Shown here: piece by piece, positions 52,227-62,225 of the stretch
Layout of the letters: every line of letters begins with the position of its first letter
Position numbering within the stretch: the first letter of the stretch is position 1
Assembly: GCA_017302895.1 (NCBI GenBank)
Contig: JAFLBV010000003.1
Coordinates: 259,115 to 323,114, forward strand
Direction: 5' to 3'
Length of the DNA stretch: 64,000 bases
Source of the DNA: Ignavibacteria bacterium
GTDB lineage: Bacteria > Bacteroidota > Ignavibacteria > Ignavibacteriales > Ignavibacteriaceae
The notes under the pieces: generated by a model
What the model was told of the DNA's origin: nothing
What the model saw: only the letters and a program-made list of their open reading frames with translations
Databases searched by the model: none
Position numbers and translations under genes: made by a program

Positions 52227-53414
52227 ATGAAAAGGGATACTAAAATACTCTTCATTCATCATGCAAGTGGTTGGGGGGGGGCACCAATTAATATGATCAA
52301 CATCATTATTGCATTGCGATTTCGCGGGTACGTAATCGAAGTTTTACTTTTAAGGAACTCAGATTTAGTGACATATTTAAAGTCCCAAGATATTTCTTAT
52401 AAAATTGTAGATCATTGGTTTTACAAAAAATTTTATAGGTACTTCAGCCATACCGTACCTGGTTATACAAGATGGTTCAATCTACCTACCTTAGTGCATC
52501 TATCAATTAGTTGGTTACTTTCCAGATATATATTTGCACCTCAGATACTGAGGCAGGTTGATCATGATATAATTCACTTAAATTCGTCTGTGTTGACCGA
52601 TTGGTTATCACCATCCGCCAAAAAGGCTAAAGTTGTGATGCATGTTCAAGAGCCTTTTTCGTCAGGGCTCTTCGGCTTGCGTTCCAGATTCTTTCGGAAT
52701 CAGATGGTAAAATATTGTAACCATATAATAGTTATCAGTGAAGATAATAAAACTAGGCTCGGCATAAGTCACAACATATCCATAGTTTATAATTTCGCTG
52801 AATTTGCCACTCAAATTCCTAATAAAGAATCCTACGAAAGTAGACGAGCTTTGTATCTGGGTGGTGCATCAAATATTAAAGGATTTCATTTATTAATAGA
52901 CTCTGCTCCACTCTTAGACAAGGAAATCGAGATATTATTTTTAGGTTATTATCCTCAAGTTAGAGAGTCAGCTAGACACTTCCTTAAATATTTATTATCT
53001 TTCACTTACAGGCGGATGGTTCGATCATTAAGATTAATGAGGTCTAATCCTAATTTTTTGGAAATTGGGGTAGTTGAAAATCCCATCCCATACATCAACA
53101 ATGTTGCATGTGTAATCTGTCCTTTTGTCATTCCCCATTTTGCACGACCAATAGTTGAAGCATTTGTTAATTATAAAGGAGTAATTGCTACAAAAGTGGA
53201 AGGGATGGATGAGATTGTTACTGACAATGAGGATGGTCTTCTCATTAATCTTGACTCGGAGAGTTTGGCTATTGCTTTGAACTCATTATTAAATGACAAA
53301 CGAAAATTAAAGCAATTCGGTCTATCTGGCTATATCAAATCACAGAAACTATTCTCCAGTTTGAATATCGATAAAATAGAATTGATATACCAGAATATCA
53401 TCAAACCAATTTAG
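52227..53414 (+). CDS. Glycosyltransferase, GT4-like
   Basis: Protein of 395 residues. HHASGWGGAPINMINIIIALR is a GT4-type N-terminus with the glycine loop, LYLGGASNIKGFHLLIDSAPLL starts the donor domain, and CVICPFVIPHFARPIVEAFVNYKGV near 296-320 is the donor-site region with the E of E-A-F. The ATG at 52227 has GTGGGA eight bases upstream; an earlier GTG at 52215 would overlap the preceding stop. Repeat-unit assembly on the membrane is likely; substrate unknown. Confidence 0.8.
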   Translation: MKRDTKILFIHHASGWGGAPINMINIIIALRFRGYVIEVLLLRNSDLVTYLKSQDISYKIVDHWFYKKFYRYFSHTVPGYTRWFNLPTLVHLSISWLLSRYIFAPQILRQVDHDIIHLNSSVLTDWLSPSAKKAKVVMHVQEPFSSGLFGLRSRFFRNQMVKYCNHIIVISEDNKTRLGISHNISIVYNFAEFATQIPNKESYESRRALYLGGASNIKGFHLLIDSAPLLDKEIEILFLGYYPQVRESARHFLKYLLSFTYRRMVRSLRLMRSNPNFLEIGVVENPIPYINNVACVICPFVIPHFARPIVEAFVNYKGVIATKVEGMDEIVTDNEDGLLINLDSESLAIALNSLLNDKRKLKQFGLSGYIKSQKLFSSLNIDKIELIYQNIIKPI

Positions 53415-53424
53415 GATTTTATTG

Positions 53425-54708
53425 ATGAACGAGAGTTTAAACAGAAATAACCTATTGTCTTTAGTCTCAATGATGTTGATTATTTCTGGTTTTTTATTTA
53501 TTATAGTGAATAATCTGCCTTATGGACTAGGGAGCAATCGTTTCCTTTGGTCACCTTTGTGGCTATTGGGAATTCTTTTAATGAAGCCCAAGGTTTACAC
53601 TTATAAACTTGTGCTATTTGTACTGTTTTATGGGGTTGTTTTTGTTTTTTTATTGCCAAATACACTATGGCGGTACACTAATGATTTTTATATTGCCTCT
53701 ATCTTGAATGAATTTTATTCCATAATAGTCGCAATTACCGTCGTGGCTTATTTCCTTTTAACCAAGGATTATAAGACATGGGGACTAATTGGAGTTGTTG
53801 GTTTCATTTCTGTTATTATTACCGCATCGATGACGCTCATAGCAACACAATTTTTCCCTTCAATCGTCAGAGCATCAGTTTCTGAGAATTTCACATATAC
53901 CTCAGATTATTCCTTTTTCTCACAAATCGGTGCTGGAGGGTATGGATTTGCACAGTCCTTAGTGGTACTTGTACCAATTATTGTTTTTTTTATTAAAAAT
54001 GAAACTAAAAGTAAAACTAAGAAGGTAGTGTTTTTTATTATTCTAAGTTTGGTATTTATCACAATAGTCAGAATGCAGTTATTTGCTAATATTCTTGTGT
54101 CTCTGATAATTTTAACTGTAGCATTTCTTGGAAATCATAAGCAAAAGTCTAGCTTAGTTTTGATTATCGGTTCCTTGCTTTTTCTCACCATGGTATCAAC
54201 GACCTATATCTCAGCAGTAGTAAAAGAAGTTAGTTTGAATTTTGAACCAGAATCTGAGATGTATTTGAAACTCAATGACTTATCAATATTAATCGAGTCA
54301 TCTTCTTTGGATGATGAAGGTTCGATTACGAGCAGGGCGGAGAGGTACCCACAACTTTGGGAGACATTTATTGATAACCCTTTGGATGGAAGTGCTAGTA
54401 ATCCAAACCATAATTCACGATCGATGCATTCAGGGGGACATCTTTATTGGATGAGCAGGTTAACATTGTGGGGATTACCCATGTTTTTGGTGTTCTTATT
54501 TATTTTGTATAAATTATTTTATCATGTTGGGAGTGTTCTCACAAGCGATTATCGATTCTATTTCCATTTATCGGTTCTATCAATAATCTTACTAGGCTTT
54601 ATGAAGAATATTGGGGGTAGAGAAGTGGTTTATACGCTTTTTTTAATAATTCCAGGTTTATATTTTTACATTAAAAATGTCTATTCTATTAAAAATAAAC
54701 TAAAATGA
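53425..54708 (+). CDS. wzy: O-antigen/polysaccharide polymerase, Wzy-like
   Basis: Protein of 427 residues with about 10-12 membrane segments and one long soluble loop between helices near residues 270-340 (from EPESEMYLKLNDLSI to HSGGHLYWMSRLTLWG), as in Wzy and the O-antigen ligase superfamily. Polymerases are very divergent, so topology and position are the evidence: between glycosyltransferase genes, downstream of wzx, and only one such gene in the window. It would join repeat units in the periplasm. The ATG at 53425 is used instead of a TTG one codon earlier. Confidence 0.78.
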   Translation: MNESLNRNNLLSLVSMMLIISGFLFIIVNNLPYGLGSNRFLWSPLWLLGILLMKPKVYTYKLVLFVLFYGVVFVFLLPNTLWRYTNDFYIASILNEFYSIIVAITVVAYFLLTKDYKTWGLIGVVGFISVIITASMTLIATQFFPSIVRASVSENFTYTSDYSFFSQIGAGGYGFAQSLVVLVPIIVFFIKNETKSKTKKVVFFIILSLVFITIVRMQLFANILVSLIILTVAFLGNHKQKSSLVLIIGSLLFLTMVSTTYISAVVKEVSLNFEPESEMYLKLNDLSILIESSSLDDEGSITSRAERYPQLWETFIDNPLDGSASNPNHNSRSMHSGGHLYWMSRLTLWGLPMFLVFLFILYKLFYHVGSVLTSDYRFYFHLSVLSIILLGFMKNIGGREVVYTLFLIIPGLYFYIKNVYSIKNKLK

Positions 54709-54733
54709 AACTCGTATTTCAAGTTATTTTTAC

Positions 54734-55918
54734 ATGACCCGAACAATTATCCTAGTAACAACACAACCATTTCCTTTTGGTATGGCCTCAACTAATAGAT
54801 TAAGAAGTCTTGCGGTAGGGCTAAATAAGAACGGTTTAAAAGTTAGAGTGCTCTGTCTTAAGCCGACTTCAATTGAGGAGAACTTAATTTTCCTAGGTGA
54901 TAAAAATTGTGGAAGGTATGAAGGTGTTGATTTTGAATACACTTCCATCACGATTCGCGATAGTAAAAGCAAACCTTTAAAAGCCATATATATAATCTCT
55001 GGAGTGTTGTGCTCGATTATTCGAATCCTAAGGTTAGGGCGAGTTGAAAAAATTAACCAAATATGGGTGAGTTTTTCTACTGTTGCGTATATTCTCACTT
55101 ACTTTGTGGTTGCGAAATTAGTTAAAAGTCAATTTACTCTTTTCAGAAGTGAATATCCGAAATTGGAAAGGAATAAATTGACAATGTTTTTATTCGACAA
55201 ATTGTATTCTCAACTTTTATTTAAGTGTTTTGACAATTTTGTGATTATGACGACAAAACTCAAAGAATATTTCGATGATAAAAAAAAATCCGACGCCAAA
55301 AGTATCTTAGCACCCATGACTCTCGACTTTTCAAAATATGAATTCCAGAGAAGGGAAATTCGCTCCAATCGGGAATATATAGCTTATTGCGGGACAATGA
55401 ATTTTAATAAAGACGGTGTGGATAATCTCTTAAGGGCATTTAAATTGATTTCTGTCCAATATCCTAATTTGTTCCTCTATTTGATAGGAGACTTGGAGGG
55501 AAGCAGGGAAACTTTGGACTTAATTGATGAACTTGAAATCAGCGATAAAGTAATCGGAACTGGCTATGTAACAGGAGACACTTATCTGAATTATCTCAGC
55601 GAGGCCAGGGTGTTATGTTTGGCACGACCAAAGACACCACAAAATGAAAATGGGTTTCCCTCGAAATTGATAGATTACCTTGCAACCGGCAAACCCGTAG
55701 TAACAACTGATACAGGTGAGGTTTCAAAATATTTTAAAGATGATGAATCTATATTTTTTGCAACCGCTGGGGATTATATGGATTTTGCTAAAAAACTCCT
55801 ATCTGTTTTAGAAAATTATGACCATAGTCTTAGTGTGGGAGTTAAAGGAAGGCAAGTAGCTATGAAGAATTTTGACTATATCTCTGTGACAAAGCGAATA
55901 ATCAGTAACTTGTTTTAA
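54734..55918 (+). CDS. Glycosyltransferase, GT4 family
   Basis: Protein of 394 residues. TTQPFPFGMASTNRLRSLAVGL at the N-terminus and a C-terminal domain with YCGTMNFNKDGVDNLLRAFKLI, YLIGDLEG, GTGYVTGDTYLNYLSEARVLCLARP and NGFPSKLIDYLATGKPVVTTDTG (donor site near 305-327) identify GT4. It probably adds one sugar of the repeat unit or the chain. An intrinsic terminator follows 15 bases after the stop, so a transcription unit ends here. Confidence 0.86.
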   Translation: MTRTIILVTTQPFPFGMASTNRLRSLAVGLNKNGLKVRVLCLKPTSIEENLIFLGDKNCGRYEGVDFEYTSITIRDSKSKPLKAIYIISGVLCSIIRILRLGRVEKINQIWVSFSTVAYILTYFVVAKLVKSQFTLFRSEYPKLERNKLTMFLFDKLYSQLLFKCFDNFVIMTTKLKEYFDDKKKSDAKSILAPMTLDFSKYEFQRREIRSNREYIAYCGTMNFNKDGVDNLLRAFKLISVQYPNLFLYLIGDLEGSRETLDLIDELEISDKVIGTGYVTGDTYLNYLSEARVLCLARPKTPQNENGFPSKLIDYLATGKPVVTTDTGEVSKYFKDDESIFFATAGDYMDFAKKLLSVLENYDHSLSVGVKGRQVAMKNFDYISVTKRIISNLF

Positions 55919-56216
55919 TGAACAGTATTTTTTAAAAGAGGAATTCTCTTTTTTAATTAAATGTTTCTAATATAGTACCGAGAGTTATGCTATATTTACT
56001 GATTGTTGAAGGGTTTTATTAGTTCTTTAAGAATATCAGATTCTGAAAGATTTATGTATCTGAATGAATGTAATTTTTCATTTATTTTATCTTACTTTGT
56101 TAGCCTTAAATCCAGAGTGTCCTTTAAGGCTGCGAAATAAATGGTTCATATTTTTTTATCACTTTAAGAATCATATGAAGATTTTCTACTAATCATTTCT
56201 CAATTCAGGTAAAATT
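55919..56216. other. Gap of 298 bases: terminator, then AT-rich promoter region
   Basis: Apart from the hairpin at 55934-55952 no gene, repeat or structured RNA is visible. The sequence is AT-rich and probably holds the promoter of the Asn-synthetase-like gene. Confidence 0.5.
55934..55956 (+). terminator. Intrinsic terminator after the glycosyltransferase gene
   Basis: AAAAGAG (55934-55940) and CTCTTTT (55946-55952) form a 7-bp stem with a five-base loop, followed by TTAATT. AT-rich, so moderately stable, but placed immediately after a gene end and before a 260-base gap. Confidence 0.5.
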
Positions 56217-57947
56217 ATGTGGCTGATTACAAATAAAAAAATTGATTCGAAGAATATTAATTGTGACATGATTAGTGAAGGACAATTTACATTTTTATAT
56301 TCTGGTTCAGAAGTTAAGGTTTTTGTTGATGAAAAATCGAACAAAACTGCTTTTGTATTCGGCAGGCCTCTTTTTCGTACATCCGGTTCCTCGACTGAAC
56401 ATAGTCTCCAGGGGATGCTTAATTATTTTGACAAAGCCGGAATTACTTCACTTGCAAGATCGTTGAAGGGGAATTTTGTTTTAGGGATTATCAGTAAAAA
56501 ATATGTTTACATTGTCTCTGATAGATTTGGTATATACAAATTCTTTTATTTTCACAAGGAAGGAGAATTCTTCGCCTCAGATTCACTCAGATCGTTAACG
56601 CAGTTATTAACTCCGACAATCTCAAAACAGGGCATTATTAAATATGTTTTGGGATATCACTTCATCTCTGGTTCAACAGTATTTAATAATATTCTGCACA
56701 ATGCACCGGCAGAAATCATCACTGTTGAGGGCGATATCATGAGGAAATCGAAATATTGGGATGCAAGAGAATTATTAGTTCAGGAGAAGAGGGGTACAGG
56801 TATTACTGAGGTAGTTAGTGTCCTTGAGAAATCGCTTATCAGTGAGTTAGATGAAAATAATGTTGCAAACATATCACTGTCCTTGACTGGTGGTGGTGAC
56901 ACACGCAATTTATTAGCTTTAATGCTTAAGAATAAGTTTAAATTAAGTTTATTTACTTACGGTAATCCGAATTCAGTTGATTGTTTGAGGGCATCAGAGA
57001 TTTCTGATGGTTTGAAACTTGACCATGAAATTCTTGACATTCAAATGACAAAAGGATTATTTGAAGAAACAGCACGAAAGATAGTGAGAGAAGGTAATAG
57101 CCTTTCATCTATACACAGGGCACATCGACTTCTCTCAATTATAAAACAATCTGCAAAATCTGATACCCTTTTGTTAGGTACACTCGGAGGAGAGTTTGTA
57201 AAAGGAGTAGATGAGGACGATTATATTACTCCAAAATTTATTTATAAACATTACGGATGTGAGCTGAACGAAGAAATAGTTGCTTCTTCGCTCAGTGAGA
57301 AGGGTATTCTAACTAATAGGGTTGATATCGAGAAGTTGACTGAATTCTTCAAAGGCACTAATTATTTTTCAGGCAGTGCAATTGAGAGGAAAATTTCAGT
57401 TTTATCTGAAATAACTGCTCATCTACACGATGCACAAGATATTACTCTTTTTAAGAGGTATATTAAAAATGTCGTCACACCATTTCTCGATATAGATTAT
57501 TTAGAGGCATTATTCTCATCGAAATTTTCCTTTGATATTAAAGAAAGGATTACGCCAAATTGGAAAAGAAAAATTCAATTTCCGGAATTTTCTGTGAAAT
57601 TAATTAATGAGGTTTACCCTGAATTACTTCGCTTCCATTACTCTGGTGGACATAAACCCAGCGAAATTTTGTATAATAAATACTACGGTGCTGTTAGACG
57701 ATTGATACGCCAAGTCAGACGTCCTAGTTATCCTCAGAATTTTCCTTTGTCTTATTGGATGAAAGCATTCGTTCTTGAAGAATTGCCAAAGTGCAATGAC
57801 CACCAAATATTACGGGAGGTATTTGATCTTGATGAGTTGCAAAAATTACTACATAATCCAAATCAACTCGGGACAACTGAGAGATTTTGGCTCAAATACA
57901 CTAATCCAATTATGATGCGTTATATTATTGAAGAATTCGGGGTGTAA
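56217..57947 (+). CDS. Asparagine-synthetase-like protein with inactive glutaminase domain
   Basis: Protein of 576 residues. The N-terminal part looks like a glutaminase (Ntn) fold, SLKGNFVLGIISKKYVYIVSDRFGIYKFFY, but the protein starts MWLITNKK, with no Cys2, so glutamine hydrolysis should not occur. The synthetase half has the PP-loop as LSLTGGGDTRNLLAL near residues 220-234, in place of the usual SGGLDSS, and LLGTLGGEFVKG later. Such proteins, often called AsnB-like, occur in polysaccharide loci and probably adenylate a carboxylate to join it to an amine; the real substrate is unknown. It heads a new unit: an ATP-grasp gene follows one base after its stop. Confidence 0.8.
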   Translation: MWLITNKKIDSKNINCDMISEGQFTFLYSGSEVKVFVDEKSNKTAFVFGRPLFRTSGSSTEHSLQGMLNYFDKAGITSLARSLKGNFVLGIISKKYVYIVSDRFGIYKFFYFHKEGEFFASDSLRSLTQLLTPTISKQGIIKYVLGYHFISGSTVFNNILHNAPAEIITVEGDIMRKSKYWDARELLVQEKRGTGITEVVSVLEKSLISELDENNVANISLSLTGGGDTRNLLALMLKNKFKLSLFTYGNPNSVDCLRASEISDGLKLDHEILDIQMTKGLFEETARKIVREGNSLSSIHRAHRLLSIIKQSAKSDTLLLGTLGGEFVKGVDEDDYITPKFIYKHYGCELNEEIVASSLSEKGILTNRVDIEKLTEFFKGTNYFSGSAIERKISVLSEITAHLHDAQDITLFKRYIKNVVTPFLDIDYLEALFSSKFSFDIKERITPNWKRKIQFPEFSVKLINEVYPELLRFHYSGGHKPSEILYNKYYGAVRRLIRQVRRPSYPQNFPLSYWMKAFVLEELPKCNDHQILREVFDLDELQKLLHNPNQLGTTERFWLKYTNPIMMRYIIEEFGV

Positions 57948-57948
57948 T

Positions 57949-58995
57949 ATGTTAGTTGGAATTATTGTGAATGAGGATCATATTTCCGGTGACAAATGGA
58001 TTGTAAGTTGCAAGAAAAAAAATGTTGATTTCAGAGTATTAGAGATAACCGATCCTCATTTTTTTGAAAAAGTGATCGAATATAAATGTGATTTTTATCT
58101 CCTTAAGCCCCCCGGAGCGATTTCATATTACAAAACATTATTCGATGAAAAAATTATGACAATTGTCAATTATTTGAATTGTAAAGTTTTTCCATCTTTA
58201 AGTGAAGTTTTGGTTTACGAAAATAAACGATTTTTAGCTTATTTTTTAGAAAGCAATAACCTGCCTCATCCGACGACTTATGTTGCCTATTCAGTTGAAG
58301 CGGCAAGAAAAGTATCAGAATCATTAGGCTTTCCATGTGTTGCAAAGACGGCAATTGGTGCGTCAGGCAGTGGTGTGGAAATACTCAGAACTTCTATGGA
58401 GTTTGAAAAATATGTCAATCGTGGGTTCTCCTCGACTGGGATTAAGAGGAGATTTGGTCCTAACAGAGTAACCGGGACATCGAAAAAATGGATTAGTAAA
58501 GCAATAAATGATCCGGTTTACTTTATTACAAAAATAAAGGAGTACAGACACAGGTCAGCAGATGCACAAAAAGGTTTTGTAATACTTCAGAAATTTGTAC
58601 CTCATGATTTTGAGTGGAGAGTCGTTCGAATTGGAGATAGCTATTTTGCCCATAAGAAAATTAAACATGGTGAAATGGCTAGTGGTAGCAAAGGAATAGA
58701 TTATGTCAATCCTCCTAAAAATTTATTAGATTTTGTACGGAGCATTTGCGAGAAATTCGAATTTCGATCAATGGCAGTTGATCTCTTCGAAGATGGGAAC
58801 GGAGGATATCTGATTAATGAACTGCAAACGATTTTTGGGCATGTTCAAAGTCATATAATGGAGGTAAATGGATTACCCGGGCGATATTTGTTCATAAATA
58901 ATGAATGGTGTTTTGAGGCTGGAGATTTTAACACTAATGAATCCTATGATCTTAGACTTCAAAGTGCTATAGAACTTTATGCAAAAAATCGGTAA
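57949..58995 (+). CDS. ATP-grasp ligase, RimK-like
   Basis: Protein of 348 residues. LGFPCVAKTAIGASGSGVEILRT near residues 126-148 is the ATP-binding glycine-rich strand-loop of ATP-grasp enzymes, VILQKFVPHDFEWRVVRIGDSYFAHKKIK gives the central strand, and GGYLINELQTIFGH supplies the metal-binding Glu and Asn. It would join a carboxylate to an amine through an acyl phosphate. The ATG at 57949 follows GGGGTG and the preceding stop; an upstream TTG frame is less likely. With the Asn-synthetase-like neighbour it points to amide or amino-acid decoration of a glycan, which is inference. Confidence 0.82.
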   Translation: MLVGIIVNEDHISGDKWIVSCKKKNVDFRVLEITDPHFFEKVIEYKCDFYLLKPPGAISYYKTLFDEKIMTIVNYLNCKVFPSLSEVLVYENKRFLAYFLESNNLPHPTTYVAYSVEAARKVSESLGFPCVAKTAIGASGSGVEILRTSMEFEKYVNRGFSSTGIKRRFGPNRVTGTSKKWISKAINDPVYFITKIKEYRHRSADAQKGFVILQKFVPHDFEWRVVRIGDSYFAHKKIKHGEMASGSKGIDYVNPPKNLLDFVRSICEKFEFRSMAVDLFEDGNGGYLINELQTIFGHVQSHIMEVNGLPGRYLFINNEWCFEAGDFNTNESYDLRLQSAIELYAKNR

Positions 58996-60097
58996 AATAG
59001 TCCTTTTGGTGCCTGCTCCAACTGCAAAAGGAGGGATTTCATATTATTATGAATCCTTGCGAAATGAACTCCCTCAAGATGTAATATTTTTTGAGAGGGG
59101 AGCCAGAAACTGGCCGCAAAGAACCGGGTTCTTCGGGGAATTAAAGAGAATATTCTCCGACTTCAGGTTATTCAGGTCTCTTGTTAGAAAAGAAAAAATC
59201 AGTCTTGTGCAATCGTCAACATCCTTGGGGGTACTCACAACATTGCGAGACGGGATTTTTTTGAAGTATTCCCAAAGTAAAGGCATAAAGACAATCGCTT
59301 TTTTTAGAGGATGGGATGCAGATGTCGAGAAGGAAATCGAAGAAAAATACCTGAAAATGTTTAAGTTTTTCTTTTTTAGTTGTGATGTCTTGATGTCATT
59401 GTCACAACATGTGAAGGGAAAGCTGCAGTCCTGGGGCTTTGAAAAGGAGATATTTGTGGAAACTACTCTCGTAGATAAAACTCTTTTATCTGCAATCGGC
59501 CAACAGCAAATTGTTGAAAGACATAATAATGCATTTGCAACAAGCAATTTTGAAATACTCTTTATGTCAAGGATCGAACAGCGAAAAGGGATCTATGAAT
59601 GTCTGAGTGCTTTTTCTCAGCTCCAGGAAAAATATAGAGGGAAGATTAACTTTAAGTTTAACATACTTGGAGATGGATTTGAGAGAGATTCAGTTGAAAA
59701 ATTTATCGAAATTCAGAAAATAGAAAATGTGTTTTTACCGGGGTTTATAAAAGGTGATCAAAAAGGTCAATATTTAAAAACCGCCAATATATTCCTTTTT
59801 CCCTCATACGGTGAAGGGATGCCGAACGCGGTTCTCGAGGCCATGGCAGCCGGAGTCGTTACAATAACCACCCCTGTAGGTGGGCTGGTAGATTTCTTCA
59901 TGCATCGTGAACATGGTTTGATAGTAGCAAAACCCGATGCCGGTCTTTTGGTTGACGCTGTAGAAAAGGTACTCTTTGAAAAGGAATTATCAATAAGAAT
60001 GGCAATTAAAGCTCATAATTATGCAAAAGCAAATTTCTTTTCCGATGCAGTAGCAGGCAGGTTAATGAAAATTTTTAATTTTACAATCAGGAAATAA
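58979..60097 (+). CDS. Glycosyltransferase, GT4 family
   Basis: Protein of 372 residues that overlaps the end of the ATP-grasp gene by 17 bases. VLLVPAPTAKGGISYYYESLRNEL is the acceptor-side glycine loop, LFMSRIEQRKGIYECLSAFSQL starts the donor domain, FLPGFIKGDQKGQYLKTANIFLFPSYGEGMPNAVLEAMAAGV (about 252-293) holds the donor site with E-x7-E. Very typical GT4. The overlap implies translational coupling with the ATP-grasp gene. Two bases separate its stop from the TTG of the oxidoreductase. Confidence 0.9.
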   Translation: MQKIGKIVLLVPAPTAKGGISYYYESLRNELPQDVIFFERGARNWPQRTGFFGELKRIFSDFRLFRSLVRKEKISLVQSSTSLGVLTTLRDGIFLKYSQSKGIKTIAFFRGWDADVEKEIEEKYLKMFKFFFFSCDVLMSLSQHVKGKLQSWGFEKEIFVETTLVDKTLLSAIGQQQIVERHNNAFATSNFEILFMSRIEQRKGIYECLSAFSQLQEKYRGKINFKFNILGDGFERDSVEKFIEIQKIENVFLPGFIKGDQKGQYLKTANIFLFPSYGEGMPNAVLEAMAAGVVTITTPVGGLVDFFMHREHGLIVAKPDAGLLVDAVEKVLFEKELSIRMAIKAHNYAKANFFSDAVAGRLMKIFNFTIRK

Positions 60098-60098
60098 A

Positions 60099-62225
60099 TT
60101 GGAACAACTCACTCAACAATTAAAATCAGGTGTGATGGAAATTCTGGATGTTCCATTCCCCGGAATGAATGAAAATCAGATTCTTGTGCGGAATTATTAT
60201 TCTGTAATTAGTGCCGGCACGGAAGGCAAAACAGTTTCAGATGCAAGAAAAGGCTACCTTGCTAAAGCAAAAAGTCGCCAAAAGGAAGTAAAACAAGTTT
60301 TAGAGATGGTTAAAAGTGAAGGTCTTGTAAAGACTTACGATCTCGTGATGAACAAACTTGAGACTCCCGCTCCATTGGGATACAGTTGTTCGGGAGAGGT
60401 AATTGCTGTCGGCAAAAATATTAATGACATAAGAGTTGGGGACAGAGTAGCGTGCGGTGGTTCGGGTGCATACCATTCAGAGATTGTTTCTGTATATCGG
60501 AATCTTTGTGTGAAAGTGCCAGAGTCGGTCCAAATGGATGAAGCTGCCTTCGCTACTATCGGGTCGATAGCAATACAGGGTATTCGCCAGGCGGACATGA
60601 GATTCGGAGAAAATTGCGTTGTTATTGGACTTGGCCTGATTGGTCTTCTAACAATCAAATTACTTAATGCGGCTGGTATAAAAGCAATTGGAGTTGATAT
60701 CTCTCCAAGTGCAGTTGTTAAAGCGAAAAAAGAAGGTGCATTTGAAGCATTCGAAAGGTCCTTCCCGGGATTGGAAAATGCTGTCATAGATTTAACCGAT
60801 GGAGTCGGGACTGATGCAGTCATTATCACTGCCGGATCAAGTTCACTCGATCCGGTAGAATTTGCAGGGTCAATTGCCAGACACAAAGGAAAAGTTGTAA
60901 TTGTAGGAGCAGTTCCTACCGGTTTTTCCAGATCAAATTATTATAAAAAAGAATTGGACTTAAGAATGTCCAGTTCTTACGGACCTGGCCGGTACGACCC
61001 TCTATACGAAGAAAAAGGTTTTGACTATCCGATTGGTTATGTCAGGTTTACAGAGAACAGAAATATGAAGACTTTTATCGATTTTCTGAACTCCGGAAAA
61101 ATTTCAATTCAATCACTAATATCCCACAAATTTTCTCTTGAGAATTCTCCTGAAGCTTATGATCTTGTAGTTTCTCGAAAAGAACCCGTCACAGGTATCT
61201 TGATTGAGTATGATATTGAGAGGACTATTCTTAAAGAAGATAAATTCGTAGATAAGATTATTCGAAAATTAGGAAAAGTAAATGCAAGTTTTATTGGTGC
61301 TGGAAACTTTGCACAGAATGAGATACTGCCGCGGATTAAAGATGATTGCAATTTTATCGGTATTGTTACAGGTGAAGGGAATAGCTCATCATATGTTGCC
61401 AATAAATATGGATTTAAATATGCCACAGACGAATACAACAGAATCTTGACAGATCCGGATACTAACCTCGTTTTTGTTGTAACAAGACATGATTCTCATG
61501 CAAAATATGTTGCGGAAGCTTTAAAACATGACAAAAATGTTTTTGTCGAGAAACCACTCGCACTAAATTTTCGAGAACTTGAAATGGTGAAACAGGCCCA
61601 CGCTTCAAGTAAAGGTTCGGTATTGCTCGGATTCAACAGAAGATTCTCACCGTTGACTGAATATATATCTAATAATACAACTCCCTCTCAGCTAAAGTCT
61701 ATCAATATTAGAGTGAATGCTGGCATTGTACCCCCTGATCATTGGGTACATGATCCAGCGGTTGGAGGTGGGAGAATTCTTGGAGAAGTATGTCACTTTG
61801 TCGATCTAGCTTGTTTTTTATCGGGTTCCACCGTAAAGTTTGTTTCAGCGAGTATTATGGATGATAAAAATGCAAATAATGATACAGTTGTTGTAAATTT
61901 AAAGTTTAGTAATGGTTCCATTGCTTCCGTCACCTATTTTTCGAATGGAAATAAAAATGTTCCAAAGGAAAGAATTGAGGTATTTACGAATGGTGCCGTA
62001 TTCATAATAAACGACTTTAAAGAACTTGAATTGTTTGGAGACACTTCACGGACCATTAAATTAAAGAGTCAAGACAAAGGCCATACCAATCAGTTCAAAA
62101 AGTTCATTAAATCCCTGAAAGAAGGCACTAATCCGTTGATATCATTTGATGAGATATATCATTCAACAGCAGTAACTCTTTCAGTTCTGGATTCAATTAG
62201 AGAGAATAGAACAATAGAATTATGA
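60099..62225 (+). CDS. Two-domain oxidoreductase: alcohol-dehydrogenase-like plus Gfo/Idh/MocA
   Basis: Protein of 708 residues joining two dehydrogenase modules. Residues 1 to about 380 are a medium-chain alcohol dehydrogenase (APLGYSCSGEVIAVGKNINDIRVGDRVAC and CVVIGLGLIGLLTIKLL for NAD). Residues from about 395 are a Gfo/Idh/MocA domain with NASFIGAGNFAQNEILPRI and NVFVEKPLAL, the EKP motif of this family. Such bi-domain proteins are common in polysaccharide and heparinase-type loci; the sugar step they perform is not established. The start is a TTG at 60099 with AGGAAA six to seven bases upstream, and the sequence before residue 20 fits the family. Its TGA overlaps the next ATG. Confidence 0.9.
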   Translation: MEQLTQQLKSGVMEILDVPFPGMNENQILVRNYYSVISAGTEGKTVSDARKGYLAKAKSRQKEVKQVLEMVKSEGLVKTYDLVMNKLETPAPLGYSCSGEVIAVGKNINDIRVGDRVACGGSGAYHSEIVSVYRNLCVKVPESVQMDEAAFATIGSIAIQGIRQADMRFGENCVVIGLGLIGLLTIKLLNAAGIKAIGVDISPSAVVKAKKEGAFEAFERSFPGLENAVIDLTDGVGTDAVIITAGSSSLDPVEFAGSIARHKGKVVIVGAVPTGFSRSNYYKKELDLRMSSSYGPGRYDPLYEEKGFDYPIGYVRFTENRNMKTFIDFLNSGKISIQSLISHKFSLENSPEAYDLVVSRKEPVTGILIEYDIERTILKEDKFVDKIIRKLGKVNASFIGAGNFAQNEILPRIKDDCNFIGIVTGEGNSSSYVANKYGFKYATDEYNRILTDPDTNLVFVVTRHDSHAKYVAEALKHDKNVFVEKPLALNFRELEMVKQAHASSKGSVLLGFNRRFSPLTEYISNNTTPSQLKSINIRVNAGIVPPDHWVHDPAVGGGRILGEVCHFVDLACFLSGSTVKFVSASIMDDKNANNDTVVVNLKFSNGSIASVTYFSNGNKNVPKERIEVFTNGAVFIINDFKELELFGDTSRTIKLKSQDKGHTNQFKKFIKSLKEGTNPLISFDEIYHSTAVTLSVLDSIRENRTIEL